Assembly (NCBI RefSeq): GCF_040187885.1
Contig: NZ_JBDPLH010000005.1
Coordinates: 248,001-312,000, forward strand
Reading direction: 5' to 3'
Origin: Roseateles_E cavernae
Lineage (GTDB): Bacteria > Pseudomonadota > Gammaproteobacteria > Burkholderiales > Burkholderiaceae_C
DNA length: 64,000 nt
Below are positions 32,481 to 40,399 of this stretch, piece after piece. How positions within the stretch are numbered: the stretch's first letter is position 1; each line of letters opens with the position of its first letter. The notes under the pieces are model-generated. The model saw only the letters and a list, made by a program, of their open reading frames with translations, ran no database searches and was not told the origin of the DNA. The position numbers and the translations under genes were made by a program.

Positions 32481-33794
32481 TTACAGCCGCACGAAATCGG
32501 CGCCGACCGGCACCGCGAAATCCTGGATCGCGACGCGTCGCTCGATCTTGTAATGCTCGACACCGGTCAGCTCGCGCAGGATGTAGGAATTGCGGTAGCA
32601 GCTCATGCCCAGGTCCTGATTGGTCATGCCATGGGTGTGCTGGCCGGCGTTCTGCACAAAGATCTCGTTGCCGTTCAGATCGGCGGCGTAGTTGCGCGCC
32701 AGGCGGTAGCGGCCCTGCTCGTCCCAGCGCAGGCGTGCGCGAATGCCGTCGACGAAGGGCGGGATGTTCTCGCGGTAGCCGGTCGCGAACACCAGGCCTT
32801 CGCAGCGATGCGCATAACGCGTCTCGCAGTCAAGCTGGCGGAACTCCAGCGCGTAGCTGTCGGCCTCGTAGCGGCAGCCCTGCAGCTCGCAGTTGGCGAT
32901 CAGATGGCTGCGCAGCGGCACGCCGCGCTTGCGCCGGTCGTCGAGCAGGTCGTAGATCTGGTTGATCAGGCTGGCGTTGACGCCCTTGTAGAGGCTGTCC
33001 TGGGTGCGCACGATGCGCTCCTTCTTGCGCTCGTCGAGCTGGTAGAAGTAGTCGATGTAGTCGGGCGAGAACATCTCCAAGGTCAGCTTGGTGGTCTCCA
33101 TCTGGAAGAAGCGCGGCGAGCGCGTGATCCAGGTCAACCGGTACTCGTGCGCATCGGCCTCCTTCAGCAGATCGTGATAGACCTCGGCCGCGCTCTGGCC
33201 GCTGCCGACGATGGTGATGGAGCGCTTGCGCTGCAGCCAGTCCTTGTGGGCGATGTAGTCAGCGCTGTGCAGCCAGCGGTGCTCGCGCGGTTCGCAGAAT
33301 GCCGGCAGCAAGGGCTTGGAGCCGACGCCCAGCACCAGCTTGCGAGCCCGCAGCACAAAAGGCTCGCGCCGCTCGCCCTGCACGCCGGTGATCACATAGC
33401 AGCCGGCCTGGCTGTCATAGACCAGCTCCTGCACCTCATGACCGAAGCGCACCTTGCTCAGCCGCGCCGCGGCCCAGCGGCAGTAGTCGTTGTACTCGGC
33501 ACGCGTCAGGTAAAAGTTCTCGCGGAAGTAGTAGGCATAGAGCTTGCCCTCCTCCTTGCAATAGTTCAGAAAGCTGAACGGGCTCTTCGGGTCCGCCAGG
33601 CTGACCAGATCGGCCAGAAAGGGGTTCTGCAAGGTACAGCTGTCGATCAGCATGCCGGGGTGCCAGCTGAACTCGGTATTGCGCTCCAGGAACAGGCCGT
33701 CGAGCTCGGCGATGGGCTCGGCCAGACAGGCCAGGCTCAGGTTGAAGGGCCCGAGCCCGATCGCGACGAAGGCATGGACATTGGTGTTCTTCAT
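32481..33794 (-). CDS. alcA: Diamine/ornithine-type N-hydroxylase (AlcA-like flavin monooxygenase)
   Basis: The 437-residue FAD/NADPH-dependent enzyme hydroxylates a terminal amine, the first step of hydroxamate siderophore synthesis. FAD-binding GLGPFNLSLACLAE is at about residues 13-26. FSWHPGMLIDSCTLQNPFLADLV follows as substrate-side residues. NADPH-binding IVGSGQSAAEVYHDLL is at about 190, and the ATGYREN motif near 345. Its similarity is to the lysine/ornithine/putrescine N-hydroxylase family; the exact amine is inferred from the alc-type context. The ATG at 33794 has GGGAG upstream. It lies 40 bp downstream of the TonB receptor. Confidence 0.92.
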   Translation of the reverse strand: MKNTNVHAFVAIGLGPFNLSLACLAEPIAELDGLFLERNTEFSWHPGMLIDSCTLQNPFLADLVSLADPKSPFSFLNYCKEEGKLYAYYFRENFYLTRAEYNDYCRWAAARLSKVRFGHEVQELVYDSQAGCYVITGVQGERREPFVLRARKLVLGVGSKPLLPAFCEPREHRWLHSADYIAHKDWLQRKRSITIVGSGQSAAEVYHDLLKEADAHEYRLTWITRSPRFFQMETTKLTLEMFSPDYIDYFYQLDERKKERIVRTQDSLYKGVNASLINQIYDLLDDRRKRGVPLRSHLIANCELQGCRYEADSYALEFRQLDCETRYAHRCEGLVFATGYRENIPPFVDGIRARLRWDEQGRYRLARNYAADLNGNEIFVQNAGQHTHGMTNQDLGMSCYRNSYILRELTGVEHYKIERRVAIQDFAVPVGADFVRL

Positions 33795-33834
33795 GGCACT
33801 CCCACTCCCGCTTAGCAAAACAGCCGCCGGTGCC

Positions 33835-36213
33835 TTACCAGCGATAAGCCAACGTCGCGACCAGGCTGCGCGCATCGCCCCAGTAGCAATAGGCCTGGCC
33901 GTAGCAGGAGGCCACATAGCTCTTGTCGAACAGGTTGTTGGCGGCCACGCGCAGGCTGCTGCCCTTCAGCGCCGGGCTGAGCTGCTGCAGGTCGACGCGC
34001 AGCATCAGATCGACCAGGGTGTAGGGCTGGGCCTTGAAGCTGTTGTCGTCGTCGCCCCAGCTGCTGCCGACATGGCGCAGGCCCGCCCCCAGCGCATAGC
34101 CGGGCGCGAAGCGCCAGTCGGCCCAGACCGAGGCCATATGGCGCGGTGCCTGGTAAGGCGTGTTGCCGGTGTGGCCCGAGGCCGACTTCACATAGCTCAT
34201 GTCGGTGAAGGTGTAGCTGGCCTGCAGCGACAGCTGCGCGCTCAGCGCGGCGCGCGCCTCCAGTTCCACGCCGCGCGAGCGCACCTTGCCGGCCGGCACG
34301 TCGTAGTACTTGCCGACCGGCCGCGTTGCCACCTTGTCCTGGCTCAGCTCGTAGACCGCCGCCGACAGCAGCGTGGCAGAGTTCGCCGGCTGGTAGCGCA
34401 GGCCCAGCTCGACCTGCCGCGACTCGGCCGGCGGCAGGATCTGGCCGGCCTCGTCATTGCGCACGCCCGGGTTGAAGCCGTCCGAGTAGCTCATGTACGG
34501 CGCCAGGCCGTTGTCGAACAGATAGACGGCGCCGGCCCGCTTGGTGAATTTGGAGCCCCGCCATTGCGCCGGACTGCCGGTGCCCATCAGGTTAGCGGCG
34601 CTGGCGCGGTCGTGGCGCCCGCCCAGGGTCAGGCGCCAGGCGCCCAGCGCCATCTGGTCCTGCAGGTAGACGCCGGTCTGCTCCAGGCGTCGATCGATGT
34701 CCGCGCCGCCCAGATCGCTGAGGCCCGGGTTGCCATAGCTGGGCGTGAAGACATTGATCGGGGTGGCATTGCCCCAGGACCAGCGGCCGTCGACGCGGCG
34801 CTTCTGGTAGTCCAGCCCGGCCACCACGGTGTGCTTGACCCGGCCGGTCTCGAGCTGCCCTTCGAGCTGGTTGTCGACCGTGTGGCCGCGGGTCGACTCG
34901 TCGGCGCCGGAGTAGTAGCGGGTCAGCGTGTCGGGGCCGGCCCAGCCATAGCCATAGACCTGGCGCAAGGTCGTGTCGGCCGTCACATGGCGCAGATGCT
35001 GGCGGAACTTCCATTGCGGGTTGAAGTGATGCTCCAGCTGGTAACCGAGGAAGCGCTGGGTGCGGCGGTACTGCTCGACGCTGGGATCGCCATCGAAGAA
35101 GTGGCGCGAGATGCGCCGGCCGTTGTGCGCCGTCGTCAGGCTGGCATCGACCGGCACGCCGCTGTGATAGCTGCCCTGCGGGTCGTGCTGGAAATAGGCC
35201 TGCAGCAGCAGCACCGTGTCCTTGGAGAGATTGAGGGCCAGCGAGGGTGCAATGGCCTGGCGCTGCTCCTTGACATGCTGGAACTGCGAATCCAGGCCGC
35301 GCGCCAGCCCCATCAGGCGGTAGGCGGCCACGCCCTGCGCGTCGAGCGGCCCGGTCAGATTGAAACCGGCCTCGACGCGGCCGCGGTTGCCCAGCGTGAT
35401 CTCCAGCTCGCGCTGGGGCTGGAACTGCGGCGTCATGCTGGTCAGCGCGACGACCCCGCCCGGCGAGGCCCGGCCGTAGAGCACCGAGGCCGGGCCGCGC
35501 ACGACGTCGATGCGCTCCAGGAAGAAGGGGTCGACCTGCATCGAGGTGTAGCTGCCCTGGTCGCTGAGCAGGCGCAGCCCGTCCAGCAGCGTGCTGTCGA
35601 CGCTGCTGTCCTTGAAGCCGCGCAGCGCCACATAGTCGTAGCGGTTCGACGCGCCGACCAGGCCGGTGAAGGTGCCGGGTGTGTAGTTCAGCGCCTCCGG
35701 CACCGCACGCGGTTTCTGGTCCTCAAGCTGCTGCCTGGCGACGACCGAGATCGATTGCGGCATCTCCAGCAACAGCGTGTCGGTCTTGCTGCCCGCGGGA
35801 CTTCGCTCGACGAGAGGGCCGCCCTCGCCCCCCGCAGCGGCCGCCCGCTCGGCCCGCGCACGCACGAGCGGCAAGGCCGGCGAGACCGCAGCCCTGACGA
35901 TGACCGCCCGGCCATCGATGACGGCGCTCAGCCCGCTGCCGGCCAGCAAGCGATCCAGCGCCTGCTGCGGTGTCAGCCGTCCGGATACGGCCGGCGCCGA
36001 TTTGCCCGCCACCAGCTCGGCCTGCACCATCAACTCCAGTCCGGTCTGACGGGCCAGCTCGTTGAGCGCGCTCGCCAGCGGCTGAGCCGCCATGCGGATC
36101 TGCGCCGTGCCAGACGCCTCGGCGGCCGGCTGAGCATGCACCCCGGCGGTGGCCAGCAGCAAGGCCAGCGAGGCGGAAGGGAGTGGGAGTCGTCGAAGGA
36201 ATGTCGTTGCCAT
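33835..36213 (-). CDS. TonB-dependent siderophore receptor with N-terminal signalling (STN) domain
   Basis: The 792-residue outer-membrane protein has a signal peptide (1-27). The STN domain at about 35-110 (MAAQPLASALNELARQTGL, then LTPQQALDRLLAGSGL) is the type that contacts a periplasmic FecR-like protein. The plug follows with a TonB-box region near TDTLLLEMPQSISVV, then the 22-strand barrel ending in the aromatic LVATLAYRW. Immediately upstream are fecR and an ECF sigma gene, so it is a transducing receptor. The ligand is probably the ferric form of the siderophore made by the next genes; xenosiderophores cannot be excluded. Confidence 0.92.
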   Translation of the reverse strand: MATTFLRRLPLPSASLALLLATAGVHAQPAAEASGTAQIRMAAQPLASALNELARQTGLELMVQAELVAGKSAPAVSGRLTPQQALDRLLAGSGLSAVIDGRAVIVRAAVSPALPLVRARAERAAAAGGEGGPLVERSPAGSKTDTLLLEMPQSISVVARQQLEDQKPRAVPEALNYTPGTFTGLVGASNRYDYVALRGFKDSSVDSTLLDGLRLLSDQGSYTSMQVDPFFLERIDVVRGPASVLYGRASPGGVVALTSMTPQFQPQRELEITLGNRGRVEAGFNLTGPLDAQGVAAYRLMGLARGLDSQFQHVKEQRQAIAPSLALNLSKDTVLLLQAYFQHDPQGSYHSGVPVDASLTTAHNGRRISRHFFDGDPSVEQYRRTQRFLGYQLEHHFNPQWKFRQHLRHVTADTTLRQVYGYGWAGPDTLTRYYSGADESTRGHTVDNQLEGQLETGRVKHTVVAGLDYQKRRVDGRWSWGNATPINVFTPSYGNPGLSDLGGADIDRRLEQTGVYLQDQMALGAWRLTLGGRHDRASAANLMGTGSPAQWRGSKFTKRAGAVYLFDNGLAPYMSYSDGFNPGVRNDEAGQILPPAESRQVELGLRYQPANSATLLSAAVYELSQDKVATRPVGKYYDVPAGKVRSRGVELEARAALSAQLSLQASYTFTDMSYVKSASGHTGNTPYQAPRHMASVWADWRFAPGYALGAGLRHVGSSWGDDDNSFKAQPYTLVDLMLRVDLQQLSPALKGSSLRVAANNLFDKSYVASCYGQAYCYWGDARSLVATLAYRW

Positions 36214-36289
36214 GAGATTGAATAAGAATTCTTCTCATGTAGACGCAGCAAGCGCCCGGCACCCCAGGTCGATCCGCAACTTTCTTTTT

Positions 36290-37300
36290 TCAGCGTGCGA
36301 CGATCTCGACGACGCCACCCTGCTCGCGCAGGCGCACCGCCAGCACCTGGGGCAGGACGCGGCCGAAGGTCTCGAAGCGCCGCAGATCGAAGCTGCCGCT
36401 GACGCGCAGCGCCGCAACGGCCGGGTCGCGCAGCACCCAGGGCACCGGGCCGTAGCGCTCGAACTCGGCCAGCACGGCGGACAGCGGCATGTCGACAACG
36501 CTCAGCCGGTGCTCGCGCCAGGGCGCGATGCCGGCCGCCGCGACGACGCTGACCGGCCCGAGCCGGCCGGTGGCATCGCTGGCAATCTGCTGACCGGCCC
36601 TCAGCTCCAGCGTCGGCCCCTGCCGCGCGCTCAGTTGCACGCGCCCCTCCTCGACCGCGACGCTCGCGCCGCCATGGCCCGGCAGGCCCGGTGTGTGGCG
36701 CACCGCGAAGCGGGTACCGACCACGGTGATGCGCAGTGGCCCGGCCAGCACCTCGAACGGCCGCGCCGCATCGCCCTTGACCTCGAAAACCGTCTGCCCC
36801 TCGGGCAGGCGCACCTCGCGGCGCGATCGGTACAGGGCCACCTCGGCCCGTGAGCCACTGTCCAGGCGCAGCTGGCTGCCGTCGGGCAGGCTGACCTCGA
36901 GCTGCTGGCCGCGCGCGGTGACGAACTGCTGGGCAAACACCGGCGCCTGCCACCAGGCCCAGCCCAGCCAGCTGCCGGCCATCAGCAGGCCGGCCAACAA
37001 GGCCCCCGCCCATCGCTGCCGCTGCTCATGCCTGCGCGTGCCGCACTCGCCGGCCAGCTGGCGACGCAGGCGCTGCACCCCGGCGCTCGGCAGGGCATCG
37101 AGCGAGCGCCATTCGCCCTGCCAGCGCGCCAGCGCCGCCGCATGGGCGGCATCGGCCGCCAGCCAGGCCTGCAAGGCGGCCCGCTCGGCCGCGTCCAGCG
37201 GCGTGCCGCCGGCGCAGCGCACGAACCAGTGCAGGGCAAGACGCTCGATCTCGGCCAGCGGCGGATCGGCTGGCGAGTAGGCTGGCAGCTCGGTGCTCAT
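36290..37300 (-). CDS. FecR-type transmembrane sigma regulator
   Basis: The 336-residue protein has the cytoplasmic DUF4880-like N-terminus (ALHWFVRCAGGTPLDAAERAALQAWL), which binds the ECF sigma factor. One transmembrane helix follows (about 95-115, WAGALLAGLLMAGSWLGWAWW), then the periplasmic FecR domain with VTARGQQLEVSLPDGSQLRLDSGS, and a C-terminal STN-like part (LSVVDMPLSAVLAEFERY). The start is ATG at 37300, 7 bp after the sigma stop. It relays ferric-siderophore occupancy of the receptor to the sigma factor. Confidence 0.92.
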   Translation of the reverse strand: MSTELPAYSPADPPLAEIERLALHWFVRCAGGTPLDAAERAALQAWLAADAAHAAALARWQGEWRSLDALPSAGVQRLRRQLAGECGTRRHEQRQRWAGALLAGLLMAGSWLGWAWWQAPVFAQQFVTARGQQLEVSLPDGSQLRLDSGSRAEVALYRSRREVRLPEGQTVFEVKGDAARPFEVLAGPLRITVVGTRFAVRHTPGLPGHGGASVAVEEGRVQLSARQGPTLELRAGQQIASDATGRLGPVSVVAAAGIAPWREHRLSVVDMPLSAVLAEFERYGPVPWVLRDPAVAALRVSGSFDLRRFETFGRVLPQVLAVRLREQGGVVEIVAR

Positions 37301-37307
37301 CACGTTC

Positions 37308-37847
37308 TCATCGACTTTTCTTCGGCGGCGCCTTGGTACGCAAGTCCTGGCCCTCGCGGCAGCGCCGGCAGGCCTGCAGGGCCAGTGCAATATGCTGCTC
37401 CACCATCTTGCGCGAGATGCCCATGCGCTGCGCCACCTCGGCGTGAGGCAGGCCGTCGAACTTGTGCAGCACAAAGGCCTCGCGGCAGCGCAGCGGCAGG
37501 CCCTCGATGGTGGCCAGCAAGGCCTCGACCGCCTGGCCCGAGGCCAGCACCGTCTCGGGCTCGCAGGCCGTCGGCGCGGCGAACTCCCTCATCGGTTCGT
37601 CGGCCTCGTCCACGGCCTGCCCTGTGCTGCTCAGCTCGGCGCGCACCGCGCCGCGCCGGTGCTGGTCAATCTGCAGATTGCGCGCCGTGCGGTAGAGCAA
37701 GGCACGCGGCTCGGGCACCGGCTGGCCGGACTGCTGGAGGGCCAGCACCCGGGCATAGCTTTCCTGCACCAGATCGGCTGCGGCCTCGCGGTCGCGCAAG
37801 GCACGGGTGCAGAAATTCAACAGTTCTTGGTAGTAGCGCTCGAACAC
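37308..37847 (-). CDS. ECF sigma factor, FecI type
   Basis: Region 2 lies at the N-terminus (FERYYQELLNFCTRALRD, then AADLVQESYARVLAL) and region 4 at about residues 115-165 (LPLRCREAFVLHKFDGLPHAEVA, then the HTH GISRKMVEQHI). An in-frame TTG at 37925 would give 205 residues, but it lies inside the Fur box and upstream of the predicted transcription start. The GTG at 37847, giving 179 residues, is therefore preferred; neither start has a good ribosome binding site. It forms an operon with fecR and the receptor and is expected to drive the siderophore genes. Confidence 0.88.
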   Translation of the reverse strand: MFERYYQELLNFCTRALRDREAAADLVQESYARVLALQQSGQPVPEPRALLYRTARNLQIDQHRRGAVRAELSSTGQAVDEADEPMREFAAPTACEPETVLASGQAVEALLATIEGLPLRCREAFVLHKFDGLPHAEVAQRMGISRKMVEQHIALALQACRRCREGQDLRTKAPPKKSR

Positions 37848-37916
37848 GGCTCGACCATGGATTGACGGATGCCCTGGCAGACGGGCGTCAAGGTATGGCG
37901 GCGGCGAACCCGGTGC

Positions 37917-37945
37917 AATTAACAATAATTCTCATTATTAATCAA
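37917..37945 (-). promoter_or_regulatory. Fur box within a sigma-70-like promoter of the ECF sigma gene
   Basis: On the minus strand, TTGATT (37940-37945) and TTAATT (37917-37922) are separated by exactly 17 nt. The spacer and the first two bases of the -10 (37921-37939) match the 19-bp Fur consensus at 15 positions (AATAATGAGAATTATTGTT against GATAATGATAATCATTATC). Iron-replete Fur would block RNA polymerase here. Confidence 0.75.
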
Positions 37946-37964
37946 GCGAGCGACAGAAATAAGA

Positions 37965-37992
37965 AAGCCCTCGGGTCCCGACCCGAGGGCTT
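37965..37992 (-). terminator. Terminator downstream of phoX
   Basis: A 12-bp perfect stem (AAGCCCTCGGGT / ACCCGAGGGCTT) with a CCCG loop is followed on the minus strand by TTTCTTATTTC. It lies 25 bp after the phoX stop and insulates the sigma gene promoter. Confidence 0.85.
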
Positions 37993-38016
37993 GTCAGTTC
38001 AGTCGATGTCTGCGGC

Positions 38017-40221
38017 TCAGCTGCCGATCACCCCGCCGTCGTTCTTGGTGATCACGATGGTGGCCGAGCGCGGACGGGCATTCGGGCCGCCGGCGCCGTA
38101 GCCGGCATTGCCGGGCCAGTGGCTCAGGTACTTGCTCGTATCGCTCACCGTGGCCGATGTGATGGTCTCACCGGGGTGCTGGATGTTGATGAACAAGGCC
38201 TTGCCATCGGGCGTCTCGGCGCAGCCGGTGATCTCGCAGTCGACGGGGCCGACCAGGAAGCGCTTCAGCGTATCGGCCGTCGGCGCCTTGCCGACATAGG
38301 TGTCGACGCTCTTGCCGGTGTAGGCCAGGGTCTTCTTGGCACCGTCGCCGACGCTGCCGGGGATGCCGGCCAGCATCATGCAGTTGCTCTTGTCGGTGAA
38401 GGCGCCGTCGTCGGTCTGGATCCAGCACAGGCCGGTGGCGCGGCTGAACCACAGGCCGTCGGGGCTGGACATGTCCTGGTCTTCGGTCAGCGAGGACAGG
38501 TTGACCAGGCCCTTGTCGGCACCGGCCTCGGCACCGAACAGATAGACGTCCCACTTGAAGGCGGTGGCGGTCGCGTCGCCGGCCACCTCGGCCACACGGA
38601 TGATGTGGCCGTTGACATTGCCGCTCTGCTTGGTGCTCGCGCCCTTGGTGTCGTCATAGGCGCGCGGGTTGGCGGCGTCGGTCGTCGCGACGGTGCGATT
38701 GCTGTTGTTGGTCAGCGTGAAGTAGACCTCGCCGGTGACCGGGTGGCTGGCGCACCACTCGGGGCGGTCCATCTTGGTGGCACCCACCGCGTCGGCGGCC
38801 AGGCGGGCATTGACCACCACATCGGCCTGGTCGGCGAAGGCGTAGTTGGTCGCGGCCTTGATCACGGCGTTGCCGATAGCCAGTTCGATCCACGTGCCCG
38901 TGCCGTCGGCGTTGAACTTGGCGACGTACAGCTTGCCTGCGTCCAGGTACTTGTCGCCGGTGGCGATGCGGTCGGCCGGGTTGGCATCGGCGGCGGCCCA
39001 GTTGGCGGCCGACACCCATTTGTAGATGTACTCGCCGCGCGAGTCGTCACCCATATAGACGGCCAGGGGCTTGCCCTCGACCAGCTTGCTGAAGGCCGCG
39101 CTCTCGTGCGCGAAGCGGCCCAGGCTGGTGCGCTTCTTGATGGCGCTGGTCTTGCTGTAGGGGTCGATCTCGACCAGGTAGCCGAAGGTGTTCAGCTCGT
39201 TGCGGTAGTCGTCGCTGCCGTCGGCGGAGGCGCCCTTCTTCGAGATGTCCCAGCGCGCGTACTTGTCGTCGGCGCCGCCGGTCTCCCAGCCATGGCGGCT
39301 CGCGGCGCCCTGGTTGCGGCCATAGCGCTTCAGCGAGGCAACGCTCTTGTCATTGCCGCGCGCCGCATCGTCCGCTGCACCACGGGTGAAGTAGCCGGCC
39401 CAGTTCTCTTCGCCGGTCAGCGTCGTGCCCCAGGGGGTGGAGCCGGTGCCGCAGTTGTTCAAGGTGCCGCGTGCGGTCTTGCCGTCGGCCGAGAACTTGC
39501 TCTTCATCAGGCCCGAACCGGCAGCCAGGCCGGACAGCGTGACCGGGGTCAGCGGCGTGATGCGACGGTTGAAGGACGAGTCCTTCACATAGGCGAAGGC
39601 GGCGCCGTTCTTCTTGACCTCGACGACCGAGACGCCGTGCAGCGGCACTTCGCGGTCCACCTCGGCGGCCGGGCGCGGCAGCGTGTTGGTGCCGCCGTTG
39701 ATATGCACAAAGGCCGAGGCGCGCTCGTTGCTGCTGTGGCTGGTCGCTTCATGGTTCATCACCAGCAGGCCGCGGGCCGAAGCCTTGGCATCGGGCTTGC
39801 CGTCGGCGGACAGGCCGTAGTACTCCATGCCGTCGTGGTGGTCGCCGGCGCGGTTCTCGAAGTCGGCATCGCTGCCGTCGTTCTTGTAGGCGGTGGCGGT
39901 GGCGGTGAGCGGATCGCCCAGCGCATAGATCACGCTGGCGGTATAGCCGGCGGGCACGACCACCTGGTCGGCCAGGCTCTTGGCCACGGCGGTGAAGCCC
40001 AGCTTCTCCAGCGGCTTCAGCGGTGCTGGTTCATCATCGTCGCCGCCGCCACAGGCCGACAGCGTGATGCCGCCGAACACCGCCGTTGCCGCGCTGCCGA
40101 TGGCGCCGCGCAGGATGGAGCGGCGCGCCAGGCGTGCCTGCAGCACGCTCTGGAAGCTCTCATTGGCGCTGTTGTTGTGGTCGATCTCGTCGGGGTCGAC
40201 GTAGCGGGTGTCTTGGGACAT
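38017..40221 (-). CDS. phoX: PhoX-family alkaline phosphatase, Tat-exported
   Basis: The 734-residue DUF839/PhoX enzyme is a calcium- and iron-dependent phosphomonoesterase outside the cytoplasm. The N-terminus has an extended region with the twin-arginine motif RRSILRG (about 34-40) and a hydrophobic stretch, then SACGGGDDDE, which resembles a lipoprotein or spacer site. Family motifs include NHEATSHSSNERA, GRFAHESAAFSKL and the C-terminal WCASHPVTGEVYFTLTNNS and DGLWF. The start is ATG at 40221. A Pho-box-like element lies 63-91 bp upstream, consistent with induction under phosphate starvation. Confidence 0.9.
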   Translation of the reverse strand: MSQDTRYVDPDEIDHNNSANESFQSVLQARLARRSILRGAIGSAATAVFGGITLSACGGGDDDEPAPLKPLEKLGFTAVAKSLADQVVVPAGYTASVIYALGDPLTATATAYKNDGSDADFENRAGDHHDGMEYYGLSADGKPDAKASARGLLVMNHEATSHSSNERASAFVHINGGTNTLPRPAAEVDREVPLHGVSVVEVKKNGAAFAYVKDSSFNRRITPLTPVTLSGLAAGSGLMKSKFSADGKTARGTLNNCGTGSTPWGTTLTGEENWAGYFTRGAADDAARGNDKSVASLKRYGRNQGAASRHGWETGGADDKYARWDISKKGASADGSDDYRNELNTFGYLVEIDPYSKTSAIKKRTSLGRFAHESAAFSKLVEGKPLAVYMGDDSRGEYIYKWVSAANWAAADANPADRIATGDKYLDAGKLYVAKFNADGTGTWIELAIGNAVIKAATNYAFADQADVVVNARLAADAVGATKMDRPEWCASHPVTGEVYFTLTNNSNRTVATTDAANPRAYDDTKGASTKQSGNVNGHIIRVAEVAGDATATAFKWDVYLFGAEAGADKGLVNLSSLTEDQDMSSPDGLWFSRATGLCWIQTDDGAFTDKSNCMMLAGIPGSVGDGAKKTLAYTGKSVDTYVGKAPTADTLKRFLVGPVDCEITGCAETPDGKALFINIQHPGETITSATVSDTSKYLSHWPGNAGYGAGGPNARPRSATIVITKNDGGVIGS

Positions 40222-40283
40222 GGGGGACTGCCTCTAGTGCTTGCTTGAAGCCGCGCAGTCTGATCATGGCCGGTGAAAATTCC

Positions 40284-40312
40284 GTGACATATCAAAGACT
40301 CGACTGTGACAG
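40284..40312 (-). promoter_or_regulatory. Candidate PhoB binding site (Pho box) of phoX
   Basis: On the minus strand, CTGTCAC (40306-40312) and ATGTCAC (40284-40290) are spaced 22 nt start to start. A degenerate GAGTCTT lies midway, giving three repeats at the 11-bp phase of PhoB sites. A CATGAT -10 candidate follows at 40263-40268. The -35 is replaced by the repeats, as usual in PhoB-activated promoters. Confidence 0.55.
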
Positions 40313-40399
40313 CACGACGCGGCGCGGGCCCCAATCCGGACTTGGCCGGCAAAGGCGGGGCTCAGACCAAGCAGCGCGCGTGCGCCCAGCGCCCAGCCC

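Noticed and set aside
36214..36240. Second Fur box in front of the TonB receptor (around GAAGAATTCTTATTC on the minus strand).
   Set aside because: The palindrome is centred on an EcoRI-like GAATTC and matches the Fur consensus poorly in any register.
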